This document shows positions 1 to 10,560 of a stretch of 64,000 bases of DNA, in pieces. The notes below the pieces were generated by a model. The model saw only the letters and a list, made by a program, of their open reading frames with translations. It searched no databases and had not been told where the DNA came from. Source of the stretch: Jingweiarchaeum tengchongense (GTDB lineage Archaea > Nanobdellota > Nanobdellia > Jingweiarchaeales > Jingweiarchaeaceae); NCBI GenBank assembly GCA_038874075.1, contig JAVZDD010000003.1:31463-95462 (forward strand). Reading direction: 5' to 3'. Both the position numbers and the translations under genes were made by a program. The number at the start of each line of letters is the position of its first letter. Positions within the stretch are counted from its first letter, which is position 1.

Positions 1-3000
1 TTGCATAATGTGTAACAGTAACAGAGAAATTGAACGTCTCCCCCCATCCACCTGGATTTGGATTCACTTGTGCGGCACTTAAAACAACTGGGGTTCTGAG
101 GAAAAATGCATTTGTTTTTAAATCAGTACCATTATTGTAATAATCATTCCAAGAATTCATTGTTACATTAAACCATCCACCACTAATCGCCTCAGATGAG
201 TTCCAAGTACAATTATAATAACCATTACCATCATAAGTTACATTCCCGACACCTTTACAGTAATAGACATTACTTCCAGATTGTATTTTGAATTCTATCC
301 TGCTTTCTAAACCAGTCACAGGCTGATTGCAATCGTCCAAAACTCTTCCTCTAAACGTAATATTTTCTCCCTTTGTGTAATTTGCTGATCCATCCGGTAG
401 CACAATTTGATTTAAAAGATTACCATAGATCTCAATGTAAAAGTTCTCTGTTTGATTGTCTTTATAACATGAGGCTCCGGAAACTGTTACATTCCAATAT
501 TTTTTACCAGGTGTATATGAGCAATTTGGATTGAATTCACGGTAGTAATGTGTTTCATTCTTATACTCTTCATTTTCATTTTCCAACCAATACCCATTTG
601 CTTTCACCCGGAAATGTACATTTGAAAGATCAATAACATTTGTATAATTGTTTGTTACTAAGTCCCATATTTGGACCGTAAGATTTACCTTATTATTTTC
701 GCTTGAATCGCTCCTGTTCACTTGGCTATTGTTTCCACTTACATAATTAATCGAAATTGCTGATTTTGTTACATTGAAAGCAGTCTCAGATGTGGTTGCA
801 CTGAAACCAGTTACGCTACTTGCATTGAATTTAAAGTACCAATTATCTATGTTGTCACAACTGAAGTTCTTTTGATAAGAATAATCGAAATTGTTACAAT
901 TTACACAGGAAGTTGAGTTCTCTAGGAACCAATTATAAGTTGTGTTCTTTAACCATAGCATGATTGTTACATTTTGATTGTCTTCGGATGTTACAATTAG
1001 AGAGAAATTGAATGGTTTTATTTCCCAGCTTCCTTCTGGATGGGGCTGGACTTGTGGATTAGTTAGACTAATATTACTCGCTAGGAAAAATGCATTTAAA
1101 ATGTTCTTTGTTCCGTTCCAATATTTATTCCCATTTTCACCCTTACCAAATGCAATCATTGTGACATTGTACCAACCATATGGGAAACTCGAATTTGTTT
1201 CAATTTGACATGAGAAACCAGTTGTGGTTATACAAGTTCCATAAACATTTCCATTTTGCATCATTCTGAACTCTAAACCAAATTTGCTTGGATCAGTTTG
1301 TGTAACAGAACAATCATCGATCACGCTTCCAGAAAATGCAATTGTTTGTCCTCTAGTGAAGTTTTGATTGAACGATTGAATCGTTGAATTGCTTAAATCA
1401 CCCATAAGCCAAAATAGAAGTGCATTGTATGGTGATGGTTCGGTTAAATTGTTATTGTAATAACTTGAATCAATTGCTCCACCTTTCCAATAATTCTGCC
1501 CAAGATAAAAGTTATTTGCAGTTGGGCACCAATCACTTAATGTCATTGTTTGTGTCATGTAACCGCTCTCATTCACAACTGGTGATTGGGGATAATATGT
1601 CTTATAAGTTGTATTGCTTCCGAATTGAGAAATTTGGATGAAACCTTTACCAAATTCTAGAAGTGTCGCAGGTGTTTGATTGTCACGATCATATATTTCT
1701 AATGTGAAATTGTAAGGTGTACTCCTGTTTATGTTTTCATTCCAGCTCGGAGTGATATTTATTACATCGATATCATCTTTCTCAACTTTAAAATTGTATC
1801 CACCAATTTCAGTACTACCATCAACATTGGTTGCATTGAATTTAAAGTACCAATTATCACTTATGTTAAGATGTGAGTAATCATAACTGAAATTGGCTTG
1901 CGTCCAGCTAGCACAATTTACACATTCCCAACTCCCAATTAAATTGTAATCCTCTACTCCTTTTTTATGCCATGCATAAACAGTAACATTCCTACCGAAT
2001 CTATCTTTGACCATCACAGAGAAATTGAATTGTTCCCCCCATCCACCAGTTGTTAGAGATGGATTTCCATTTACGTAGAGCGTTGCATTTTCCAAAAGTG
2101 GAGCATAACTATATTCTTTCACCTTCATGAACAAATGCTGGGTCTCATTAAACAAGAGTCCATATAACCAAGTGTAATAAATTTTTGTTATATTCGATGT
2201 TGTATTTGCACCATAAGTACCCGTTGCATAGGAATGTAAGTACAATGGGTGTTGCAATTGCCTGAATCTCCAACTTTGATCTTCGGTGAGGTTATATATT
2301 GTTTCGTATTCAAAGTAAATGCTTCCAAAAAAGTTTCTCTCAAAGAAAAGTGATTCTACATTATCATCAGTTTCAGTTTTTATTGAAAGTTCAGAAATTG
2401 TGAGATTTTCACCTGTCGCATTGAATGTGAAGTTTATACCACCATTAATGATTCTCTGGTAATTTTTATTGGGTGATTGCAATGTGTGGTAGATTGTTTT
2501 ATCACATGAGGCACCTGAGCAAACATAGTTAGGATAGTCGGTATAATTTATTGTTCCCCTTGTATCTTTGATTGCGTATGGATTTAATACAATTCCACCT
2601 TCTGAACTGCAGTTTATTGTGAAATTCAGATAAGTTGTATTCCTTACATTGAGGTTACTCAAATTCCATTCAATTGTTCTTGTGCTCGAATTCCAGCTTC
2701 CATTCCAAACTTGGGTTACATCACAAATTCCAGGAATTGGTAAATAAATCGTCCAATTGTTCGCTTGTGTGTCTCCAATGTTCCTCACGATTAAACTAGC
2801 ATTATAAGTATAATTTGGTTGCAAACTTCTCGGCTCATTCCAGGGAAAGTCAGGAAGCTGCCATAAAGCAAGATCGAATTCTATATGACTCTCATTTGTG
2901 TAATTTGCCGTTTGCAAATGATGGAACTCATGCGGCTCATCCCAATCCACATTCTCATAGTTTAAATTCCACTTCATATTTCCTGTAGCTCCAATTGTCG

Positions 3001-6000
3001 TCGGAGCTTTTACTTGATAAGTAGCTACTCCATACTCATTCACATCAAAACCAGCAATTTGCCATATCACAAGATTGTTTTCCAAATCAACTGAGGAATT
3101 GAAATTCAATCCACCCAGCAAATTTGGATTTGCTGGTGTCCATCCAGGTTTTATCTCTTCTTTAAGTATCACATTTCCATTTATCGGTGCACATCCTTTG
3201 TTATGCAGTACTAGTGCACTTTCGAAAACACCATTCGGATAAACCCTTGTTGGTGTTTCCCTTATTACTTCGATCACAGAATGGTTTGCGTTACTCACAT
3301 TCAATTGGTAAAGTTTAGTAATGTTGAACTCTAAAAACTCCTGCAAATAGGAAATCGAGACATTTATTGTTGCATTTTCTGCATTGTTAGGAGATGTGAT
3401 GTTAAATTCAAACTTAATGTCCTCTGGTGTGAAAATGACATACTCTAAATAACCAGGCGATACATCCCAACCAGGAGGCACGCTCACACTTACATTTATT
3501 ATTGTGTTTTCATCAGCATGGATCCCTTCTAATTCAACATTTAATGTTTCAGAAGTTCCGGGACACATTCTTGGATTGAGTGTTAGGTAAACTTGTTCAG
3601 GTATATTATAAAATCTCTCAAATCTGGTTGTCGAATTTCCATCGCTGAAATTCAAGGTTGTATTGACAACCAACATCTCGTGTGGCATATTCAGCGTGTT
3701 TACGAGAAATGTATAATTTATTAAGCTGTTTGGGGTCAAATTTAGATAAGTCGAATTTTCATAATAACTGACATTCCCATCCCAATTTGTTATGTTGATT
3801 GAAAGTAATGTGTCATTGTACCATTCATTGAATGGGTTTTTGATCGAAATGACCATATTAACCGTGTCATCACTTCTTAAATAAGTGACATCAGTTACTA
3901 CGACTCTTTCTATCATGTAAATCGATGCATTCACATAATCAATCATCAATGGCTCCGGACCATAATTTCGAAGTTGTAAGCCACAAGAACCATTGTTAAA
4001 AAGGCCAACATCCGGACCAAGTGGTCCAAGGGGCTTCATTGTGATATTTTCAGTCACAATCTGTGTGCTTGCAACCGTGAACCATTCTTTCTTTCCGTAG
4101 CCAATGATAACAGCATTGGCAGTACCATTCAATGCTTCCCAGAAGATTTTTATGTCTGCTACTCTTGGCTCAATTGCACCACAATCCCATTCAAGCAATA
4201 TACTTTCTCCAGGATCAACTTTTGCTTCAGCACTTTCATTATCAAAATCGTTACCAATCACCCCATCCAAAGAACAAACTTTGCTTGTAACATCTATCCC
4301 CTTTAATGTTAATCTGGCATTTGGACACCCAAGATACTTATAACCCCAGACAATTGGATTCACATATTCTGTGTCATCATTACCTAATGAGTTATTTACA
4401 TATATTGAAATACTAAAATTACCATAAGTTGTTGCATTGATTGTCCATTTTACTTTCTTTAGTTCTCCAACCCCAATTGAACCAATATATTTAGTTCTAT
4501 TATCTACCTGCCATTCTGAAGGGGCGTTCAATGTCACATAAACATCATTTGAAGTACTAACGAGGCTTGAAATCGTTGCATTTATTGTGAAGTTATTGTA
4601 TTGGAATACTTCAATCGGAGAAAGCGCTTCTACGATTGTTGGTTGTGGTTCACAACCAGTTACGTCGATCGTTATTGTGAAATTCTCACTTATGTTACTA
4701 TAGTAAGCACTGTCTTCACTAATCCATGCAAACCATTTCTGGGCTCCTGGATTAAAATTACAATTTGGTGTGAATGTCACTGTTGCTATTCCATTTGTAT
4801 CAGTTGTTGTTGAATTGACAAGATAATTGTATATTCCATCATAACTCACATTGAAATAAACAGTCGTAGCGGGTGTCAAATTGTAAGTGTCAGCAATCAA
4901 ATCCTTTACTCTTACTTTAAAAGTAGCTGCTTGTGTTAGATTCGCATAGCTATTGTTTCCAGAAACATATTCGATCGAAGTGTTATCTTTTTTGATTACA
5001 AAACTATCATAACCTGATGTTGATTCAGTAGCTAAACTGAACATGTAAAACCAAGTGCCAACATCTTGAGATGTAAAATTCTTGTACCAATACTTTGTTT
5101 GATTTATACAATCAGGATAACTACAATTCAAAGGTGTTTGATTCACACAATCTGAGCACTCAGTGAAACCAGTCGGAGAACCCTTTGCTAATAATAATTT
5201 TACTTCATATGAATCTGTATCTCCACTGCTTGATATAATAGAAAAATTCCAATTTTTATAACCCCAGCCTTGTGAGCTTGGAATCACACTTGGATTTTCC
5301 AATTTATAAATAGGGAAAAGATAGAATAATCCAGGAGAAATTAATCTATAACTCACATTTGAATAGTAATAATTTGCTTCTGCGTACATCGTGGTATTGT
5401 ACCATCCTTTTGGTGTGGTCACATTTGTATTCCAATCACAAGTATAAGCATTTGCACCTACTTGGCTTACTGGTGAGCACTCATAACCTGCTGTTGAATG
5501 ATTCGCATAGAACTTTACATTTGTGCTTAATGGATCTCCGCAATCATCCGTTGTAGCACCTAAGAAAGGAATTTTTTGCTCCTGCGTATAATTCGTTGAC
5601 CCATCTGGCTTTTGGAAATCCAAATTTATATCTCCAGTTACAAGAATGCTTAAATTGTAGTAATTTTCCGTTGAATTGTCCTCATAGCATGCTTGTCCAG
5701 AAATTACAGCTTTCCATTTTTGATTTCCCACTTGGTATTTCGGAGAACATTTCGCCTGGAAATAGTAATTGGCATATGCGGATGAATTTGTTGTATTGCT
5801 CGTACCAACATCGTATATAGATCCATCCAATGTTACATAGAAGGTAATCGGTAGATTTGTGATCAAAGTTCCATTTGCGTCTCTCACTCTTAATGCAAGT
5901 AATGTGGTCGTCTTTCCTCTTCTTGTTTCAGTGTTATTACCAATTACATCCTCAAAAATCGTCTTGTCTTTTGTTATCGTGAAAGTTTTCGTCGTTGAGT

Positions 6001-9000
6001 TCGTTGTTCCTGCATCATTCGTCGCATTGAATTTCGCAAATACTGTTGAACCAATATCCTCACAATCTGGATCGAATTCGAATGTGAAATTTGTCCATTG
6101 TCCTGTCCCAGAGCCAGGTGCTTGATATATCTGACAGTTTCCTACTTGTTTCCATGGTTCACTACCAGTCTTACTGAACCAGGCGCAAACGCTTACATTA
6201 TTCTCGGAATTACTTACTCTTACAGTAATATTAAAAGTGAAATTGAATCCCCAAGCACCAGATGAACTTCCTGTTTCATTCGATACAATTGTTGCATTCT
6301 CCATTTCAATTGAGGCAGGAGGAGCTAGCACTTGTACATCTTTACAATTAAAAACAATCGTTGAGTTTTCAGTTGCATTTGCTTTTATGCAAAATGTATA
6401 AGTCCCTGGTGTTGTCCCAGATGTGTTAACAATGTAAGTGTAATCAGTATGTGCATTTCTTGATTGTAACGGACCTATTGTTCCAAGGTAAGTAAGATTA
6501 CTAATTTCATTTGTGGAATTCCTAACTTCAAATTTGCCTGTATAGTTTATCTCAACAATTACATTACTTGCATTGCCAGGACCAGCATTATAAATTGTTG
6601 ATGAAATGTTGAAAACATCACCAGCATATATCGTACTTGGTATTGTCGTTGGCTTTGAAACGTTTAATGAGGCACCACACGAAGCTGAGAAAATGTATGG
6701 TTTATTATAGTATATCAATGTTCCATTTAAAGGTATTGCTTGGAATCTGAAAGTACCATTTGTTTGATATGTTACATTTAATGTGTAATTGTAATATTTT
6801 GAATAAGGCTTTCCATACGGAGATTGGAAATTTATATTATTGTCCCAGGTTATTTTTACTGAATCGTTTATCGTTGCAGGACTGCCTTCGCTTGACCATG
6901 TGTTTTGGAATATCAAATCTTGTGGATGCGTTACAGTTAAATTTTCCTTATTTTCAGTAAAGTTGAAATTGCTTCCTGGCTGGTTTCCTTTGTTGAAAAC
7001 TTGGAATGAAACATTGAAAGTACCGCACCCGAACGAGCTTGGAAAACCTATGAGCCACTGGGAAGAAGATGCATCATAATAATTTCTAATTGTTTTAATC
7101 CAAGGACCAAGAAGCGTTATTGTTCTCTTGTTTTTTGTCCACCACTCTCCCTTATTCCTTGCTGCTTCACCTAAGAGATTTTGATACCATGGTTTTCCTC
7201 CAGGTGCAAATTGAAGAATGCTTCCTATGGTTGTTTGTATGTTAGAAATCGTCACCAGACCACCTATCGTTGTTGATGTGGTGATGTAACCATTCGTAAA
7301 TGCACCAAGTCTAGACCATCTAATCCACCAACCCTCATACATAGAACCTACTGGATAACCTGGATCAGGTGTATATCCACCACTAAAACTATCTCTACTT
7401 ATATTGAAACCAGGAGGTATCCAAAGATCAATCACATACACATAACCAGCAGTTGCAGATCCTGTTCTTATCGCATATTGTATTGTTGCCGAGGAGCTCT
7501 CTCCAATTTCTGTAATGTTTAGGAATGGATCAGGAGAACCGGAATGTCCCGTAGCAGCATTAGCAGAGATAAATGTGTCCGTTTTTGTGATCGTTTGTGA
7601 GCTCTGAGTAACGGGATCTACCCAAACTACTTCTGTAACAAATTGACCATCTGCACTTGCCTCTTCTGGACCAACCCATTGGATTGTTGCATTGAAGCAT
7701 GAAGATGTTGGTATTTCTCTATTTAACCATTGAACTAGACTTGCAGTTATTGTATTCGCGCTTGGTCCTTCTATAATTGTTGGTGCTGTTGATGGTGATT
7801 GGCCAGAAGGATATACAGTAATATTAACTGTTAAGTTATAATCACCAAAATTACATACACTTAGTCTTTGGTAATTCCTACTACCACTATCACCTGTTCC
7901 TCTATTTGGATAAGTGGTAAATATGATAAGTGGAGCAAGGTTGCCTTCTTCGGATTGATAAATATCAAATGTTTTTGTATAAGTAAGAGTTGGTCGATTA
8001 GTTTGATTTATTTCAACTTTTAAAGTATAAGTTTTTTGAGGAATATCCTCTGGAACTTCAAATCTCCAGGTTAAAATACTCTCATTCCAATATGGGATTG
8101 TACTCGTTGCTCCAATGGAAAATGGTTTAGTAGTGTTGTCCCAGAAAAACCAATCTAACTGTGTGTCACCATCCCACAAACTAACTGTAACATTTCCAGA
8201 AACACTCGCAGTGGTATTGTAATTCGCTAGAGGAACCGCGATGAAAGCAATATGTCCTCTTATTATTTTTTGGTCCTCACCAGTAGGAGAATAAATTTTT
8301 ATATCTCTGACCAGGTTTGCATTTGTACAGTTTATTACTCTGACCGTAAGGATATTCGTATTTTCTCTGAATGCACCAGGATAAACAGATGAGGTTAACT
8401 TGAGCTTATATGTACCTGTTGCTGCGTCATTTGTGATGTTTAAAAGTCTTGTCTCGAAATAACACGCATCAGCTACACCATTTGTACAAGTTAAAGCAGC
8501 GTTACTTAATTCATTAGATACTGAATGATCATTTGTATCCCCGCCCCAGTATGTCCAGCCAGCGTACGGTAAATTATTATATGTTGATGCACCTCCTGGA
8601 AGAAGTTGCAGTCTGAGAATCTGTGCTGACGATGCTGAGTCATAGGCAGCATCAACGACCTGTACGCTTACATTATAGTATTCTCCTCTACAAACAGTTA
8701 ATGTATCCGTTATATTACTTGTGTCTCTCCATCTCCAAGTCCATTTTACATAATAATAGAAAATTGTATCAACTGCGATACTCCATGGTCTCACTTCTTC
8801 AAAGCTCTTAGCTTCTGAATCTTGTATATAATCAATGTGTAATGGTCCAACTAAATAGAGCATCGGTGAGATTTGCGGCGTTTTATAAGTATATTCCAGA
8901 ATTACATTATCAGATGGATTTTCATATTCCCATAAAATGAATTTTCCGCTTTCATTCTGTATTACGATTCCATTGGTTTGTGTTATTATGAAGTCATCCG

Positions 9001-10429
9001 GTATCGGTTCAATTATTTTAACACTTGAAGCGTTGAGATATGGTTTAATGTATATTTTCATTTTTGTTGGTGGCTCTGGATATATCACTGTCTCAGATTC
9101 CCGAAGTATATCGAACTCAACACTTTCACGAACCTCAAAGATTGTTTCATAATCAGCATCGACGTCTTCCCAAATAGCTCTTGCATAAATTTTGTAAATA
9201 CCGATTTCTTCTGGATAATAAGTCAAGTTATAAGTTCCATCACCATTACTAATTATCCCATCATTTGTTGAGAATTCTTCTATTTTACCAGAAGGTGTTA
9301 TTATTTTTAATGAAATGGAAGCATCAGGTACTCGATGACCATATTTATTTAGTACGCCAACTATTATCTTAGTTTCTTCACCTACTAAATAAATCGATTT
9401 TGGTGTGTTTATATTTACCAAGCCAACGGAAAACTCACTCTCACTTAAAATTTTATCAAGAAGCATTAGTCTCAATTTGTATAAACCTGGTTTGAAATTT
9501 CTACTTGTATCTATCAAGAATTCTTTTCTTAATTCATTAAATCGAATCTGTGTTTCATTTCCTTCTGGATCAATTAGAATTACTCTTAATTTTCCGAGCC
9601 ATTTTGTTATGTTTTCATTTGTTAATATTTCAAAATTTATCTTTTCACCAATTTTAAAGGATTTTTTTGGCAGTTTAATTTCTATACGTTGTTCACCCAC
9701 TTGTACCTGTTCCTGTTCTAAGATGCTCTGATTTTTGCTTATTTCTGTTGTTGTATCTTGCCCAGTTGCTAACCCATTCTGCGTTTCACTTAAAGAAATA
9801 AAATTTATATGTTCAATCGTAGAGAAGTTTTCGGTACTTGCAACAAATGTGTATTCACCACTTTCATTCCAATTGGCAGTTATTGTGAAATTGAAAGTAT
9901 TTTCTGATAGATCCAGTTCTCTTTCAAACACACTCAAATTACTCGGAGAAATGATCTTTATTTTTATGATTGTTCCATTCGTTTCATTGACAATACCAAA
10001 AATAGTGAGATTTTCACCATAACTTAGATTAAGTTTATCTAAGATCACGATTTCCTGCCCACTTGATGGATTCAAGGCTTCACTAATATTAAGGATGCTG
10101 AATCCTGTAATACTTCCATTAAGAACGATTAAAGATTCACTGAGCACAATTGCGCCAAAAATTAAAATCAATAAAAATTTTATTTGAGATCTCACCTGGG
10201 ATTTTGCACTGAGCTTATTACTTTTGTAATTCATCTGTTCTTTCAAAAACCAAAGATGCCTGCCACTCGTGCTGATTCTATCAATCTTATCTTCTATCTG
10301 CATCTCTAGAAGTATTTCATGTACTCTATGCCAAGATATATTTAATTCCTCAGCAATTTCACCAGTACTTCTAGGGCTACTTCTTTTGAGAAGTTCCAGT
10401 ATTTTTTCCTTGATTTCTTTATGATTCAT
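1..10429 (-). CDS. Giant cell-surface protein with N-terminal winged-helix head and one membrane segment (C-terminus outside window)
   Basis: One frame stays open from ATG at 10429 to the left edge: 3,476 complete codons, no stop. I translated it and checked the frame at several distant points. Residues 1-63 read as a winged-helix DNA-binding domain (helix ending GEIAEELNISWHRVHEIL, wing TSGRHLWFL). Residues about 83-103 are a single hydrophobic span, followed by SITGF at 106-110. The rest is Thr/Asn/Ser-rich beta-sandwich-like sequence dense in N-glycosylation sequons, with Cys pairs and a module of about 340 residues marked by GGWG..FNFSV that recurs near residues 1367, 1707, 2777, 3120 and 3447. 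The positive-inside rule puts the head in the cytoplasm and the bulk outside. An internal Met at residue 66 (10234) is an alternative start that would drop the head, but the head looks like a real domain. It is probably an adhesin or S-layer-associated fibre; the ligand is unknown. Confidence 0.85.
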   Translation of the reverse strand, partial: MNHKEIKEKILELLKRSSPRSTGEIAEELNISWHRVHEILLEMQIEDKIDRISTSGRHLWFLKEQMNYKSNKLSAKSQVRSQIKFLLILIFGAIVLSESLIVLNGSITGFSILNISEALNPSSGQEIVILDKLNLSYGENLTIFGIVNETNGTIIKIKIISPSNLSVFERELDLSENTFNFTITANWNESGEYTFVASTENFSTIEHINFISLSETQNGLATGQDTTTEISKNQSILEQEQVQVGEQRIEIKLPKKSFKIGEKINFEILTNENITKWLGKLRVILIDPEGNETQIRFNELRKEFLIDTSRNFKPGLYKLRLMLLDKILSESEFSVGLVNINTPKSIYLVGEETKIIVGVLNKYGHRVPDASISLKIITPSGKIEEFSTNDGIISNGDGTYNLTYYPEEIGIYKIYARAIWEDVDADYETIFEVRESVEFDILRESETVIYPEPPTKMKIYIKPYLNASSVKIIEPIPDDFIITQTNGIVIQNESGKFILWEYENPSDNVILEYTYKTPQISPMLYLVGPLHIDYIQDSEAKSFEEVRPWSIAVDTIFYYYVKWTWRWRDTSNITDTLTVCRGEYYNVSVQVVDAAYDSASSAQILRLQLLPGGASTYNNLPYAGWTYWGGDTNDHSVSNELSNAALTCTNGVADACYFETRLLNITNDAATGTYKLKLTSSVYPGAFRENTNILTVRVINCTNANLVRDIKIYSPTGEDQKIIRGHIAFIAVPLANYNTTASVSGNVTVSLWDGDTQLDWFFWDNTTKPFSIGATSTIPYWNESILTWRFEVPEDIPQKTYTLKVEINQTNRPTLTYTKTFDIYQSEEGNLAPLIIFTTYPNRGTGDSGSRNYQRLSVCNFGDYNLTVNITVYPSGQSPSTAPTIIEGPSANTITASLVQWLNREIPTSSCFNATIQWVGPEEASADGQFVTEVVWVDPVTQSSQTITKTDTFISANAATGHSGSPDPFLNITEIGESSSATIQYAIRTGSATAGYVYVIDLWIPPGFNISRDSFSGGYTPDPGYPVGSMYEGWWIRWSRLGAFTNGYITTSTTIGGLVTISNIQTTIGSILQFAPGGKPWYQNLLGEAARNKGEWWTKNKRTITLLGPWIKTIRNYYDASSSQWLIGFPSSFGCGTFNVSFQVFNKGNQPGSNFNFTENKENLTVTHPQDLIFQNTWSSEGSPATINDSVKITWDNNINFQSPYGKPYSKYYNYTLNVTYQTNGTFRFQAIPLNGTLIYYNKPYIFSASCGASLNVSKPTTIPSTIYAGDVFNISSTIYNAGPGNASNVIVEINYTGKFEVRNSTNEISNLTYLGTIGPLQSRNAHTDYTYIVNTSGTTPGTYTFCIKANATENSTIVFNCKDVQVLAPPASIEMENATIVSNETGSSSGAWGFNFTFNITVRVSNSENNVSVCAWFSKTGSEPWKQVGNCQIYQAPGSGTGQWTNFTFEFDPDCEDIGSTVFAKFNATNDAGTTNSTTKTFTITKDKTIFEDVIGNNTETRRGKTTTLLALRVRDANGTLITNLPITFYVTLDGSIYDVGTSNTTNSSAYANYYFQAKCSPKYQVGNQKWKAVISGQACYEDNSTENYYNLSILVTGDINLDFQKPDGSTNYTQEQKIPFLGATTDDCGDPLSTNVKFYANHSTAGYECSPVSQVGANAYTCDWNTNVTTPKGWYNTTMYAEANYYYSNVSYRLISPGLFYLFPIYKLENPSVIPSSQGWGYKNWNFSIISSSGDTDSYEVKLLLAKGSPTGFTECSDCVNQTPLNCSYPDCINQTKYWYKNFTSQDVGTWFYMFSLATESTSGYDSFVIKKDNTSIEYVSGNNSYANLTQAATFKVRVKDLIADTYNLTPATTVYFNVSYDGIYNYLVNSTTTDTNGIATVTFTPNCNFNPGAQKWFAWISEDSAYYSNISENFTITIDVTGCEPQPTIVEALSPIEVFQYNNFTINATISSLVSTSNDVYVTLNAPSEWQVDNRTKYIGSIGVGELKKVKWTINATTYGNFSISIYVNNSLGNDDTEYVNPIVWGYKYLGCPNARLTLKGIDVTSKVCSLDGVIGNDFDNESAEAKVDPGESILLEWDCGAIEPRVADIKIFWEALNGTANAVIIGYGKKEWFTVASTQIVTENITMKPLGPLGPDVGLFNNGSCGLQLRNYGPEPLMIDYVNASIYMIERVVVTDVTYLRSDDTVNMVISIKNPFNEWYNDTLLSINITNWDGNVSYYENSTYLNLTPNSLINYTFLVNTLNMPHEMLVVNTTLNFSDGNSTTRFERFYNIPEQVYLTLNPRMCPGTSETLNVELEGIHADENTIINVSVSVPPGWDVSPGYLEYVIFTPEDIKFEFNITSPNNAENATINVSISYLQEFLEFNITKLYQLNVSNANHSVIEVIRETPTRVYPNGVFESALVLHNKGCAPINGNVILKEEIKPGWTPANPNLLGGLNFNSSVDLENNLVIWQIAGFDVNEYGVATYQVKAPTTIGATGNMKWNLNYENVDWDEPHEFHHLQTANYTNESHIEFDLALWQLPDFPWNEPRSLQPNYTYNASLIVRNIGDTQANNWTIYLPIPGICDVTQVWNGSWNSSTRTIEWNLSNLNVRNTTYLNFTINCSSEGGIVLNPYAIKDTRGTINYTDYPNYVCSGASCDKTIYHTLQSPNKNYQRIINGGINFTFNATGENLTISELSIKTETDDNVESLFFERNFFGSIYFEYETIYNLTEDQSWRFRQLQHPLYLHSYATGTYGANTTSNITKIYYTWLYGLLFNETQHLFMKVKEYSYAPLLENATLYVNGNPSLTTGGWGEQFNFSVMVKDRFGRNVTVYAWHKKGVEDYNLIGSWECVNCASWTQANFSYDYSHLNISDNWYFKFNATNVDGSTEIGGYNFKVEKDDIDVINITPSWNENINRSTPYNFTLEIYDRDNQTPATLLEFGKGFIQISQFGSNTTYKTYYPQSPVVNESGYMTQTMTLSDWCPTANNFYLGQNYWKGGAIDSSYYNNNLTEPSPYNALLFWLMGDLSNSTIQSFNQNFTRGQTIAFSGSVIDDCSVTQTDPSKFGLEFRMMQNGNVYGTCITTTGFSCQIETNSSFPYGWYNVTMIAFGKGENGNKYWNGTKNILNAFFLASNISLTNPQVQPHPEGSWEIKPFNFSLIVTSEDNQNVTIMLWLKNTTYNWFLENSTSCVNCNNFDYSYQKNFSCDNIDNWYFKFNASSVTGFSATTSETAFNVTKSAISINYVSGNNSQVNRSDSSENNKVNLTVQIWDLVTNNYTNVIDLSNVHFRVKANGYWLENENEEYKNETHYYREFNPNCSYTPGKKYWNVTVSGASCYKDNQTENFYIEIYGNLLNQIVLPDGSANYTKGENITFRGRVLDDCNQPVTGLESRIEFKIQSGSNVYYCKGVGNVTYDGNGYYNCTWNSSEAISGGWFNVTMNSWNDYYNNGTDLKTNAFFLRTPVVLSAAQVNPNPGGWGETFNFSVTVTHYA

Positions 10430-10435
10430 TAACTA

Positions 10436-10464
10436 GACCTTTTGCAGACTATCTGCTATAGGTC
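10436..10464 (-). promoter_or_regulatory. 5' leader hairpin before the giant gene
   Basis: On the minus strand GACCT (10464-10460) pairs with AGGTC (10440-10436), and inside it GCAGA pairs with TCTGC around a three-base loop, with a symmetrical 3x3 internal loop between the stems. It ends six bases before the ATG, so in the mRNA it could hinder ribosome entry. As DNA it could instead be a protein-binding inverted repeat. Confidence 0.45.
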
Positions 10465-10510
10465 ATTTTTCATTTTCCGTCCATCGTACGTAAAGTAATC
10501 TAAGAATTGG

Positions 10511-10527
10511 ATTATTTATAAGCTTTT
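10511..10527 (-). promoter_or_regulatory. BRE/TATA promoter of the giant gene
   Basis: The minus strand reads AAAAGCTTATAAATAAT, a good archaeal BRE plus TATA box. Transcription would start about 25 bases downstream, near 10485-10490, giving a leader of roughly 55-60 bases. Almost the same string precedes the TRAM gene (60441-60454) and the 16S gene (33444-33457). Confidence 0.6.
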
Positions 10528-10530
10528 ACA

Positions 10531-10560
10531 AGTATTTGTACAAATATTTGTACAAATACT
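10531..10560. promoter_or_regulatory. Perfect 30-bp palindrome, candidate operator of the giant gene
   Basis: The 30 bases are their own reverse complement and consist of two overlapping copies of TATTTGTACAAATA (10533-10546 and 10545-10558), 12 bp apart. The element sits three bases upstream of the BRE of the giant gene and touches the last stop-codon base of the gene at 10560-12743. Position and symmetry suggest a dimeric regulator site, activating or repressing. Confidence 0.55.

Noticed and set aside
978..10022. Many plus-strand frames of 60-108 residues over the first 10 kb
   Set aside because: They lie opposite the single long minus-strand frame, have no ribosome sites or recognisable domains, and show Leu/Ser/His-rich composition typical of antisense shadows.
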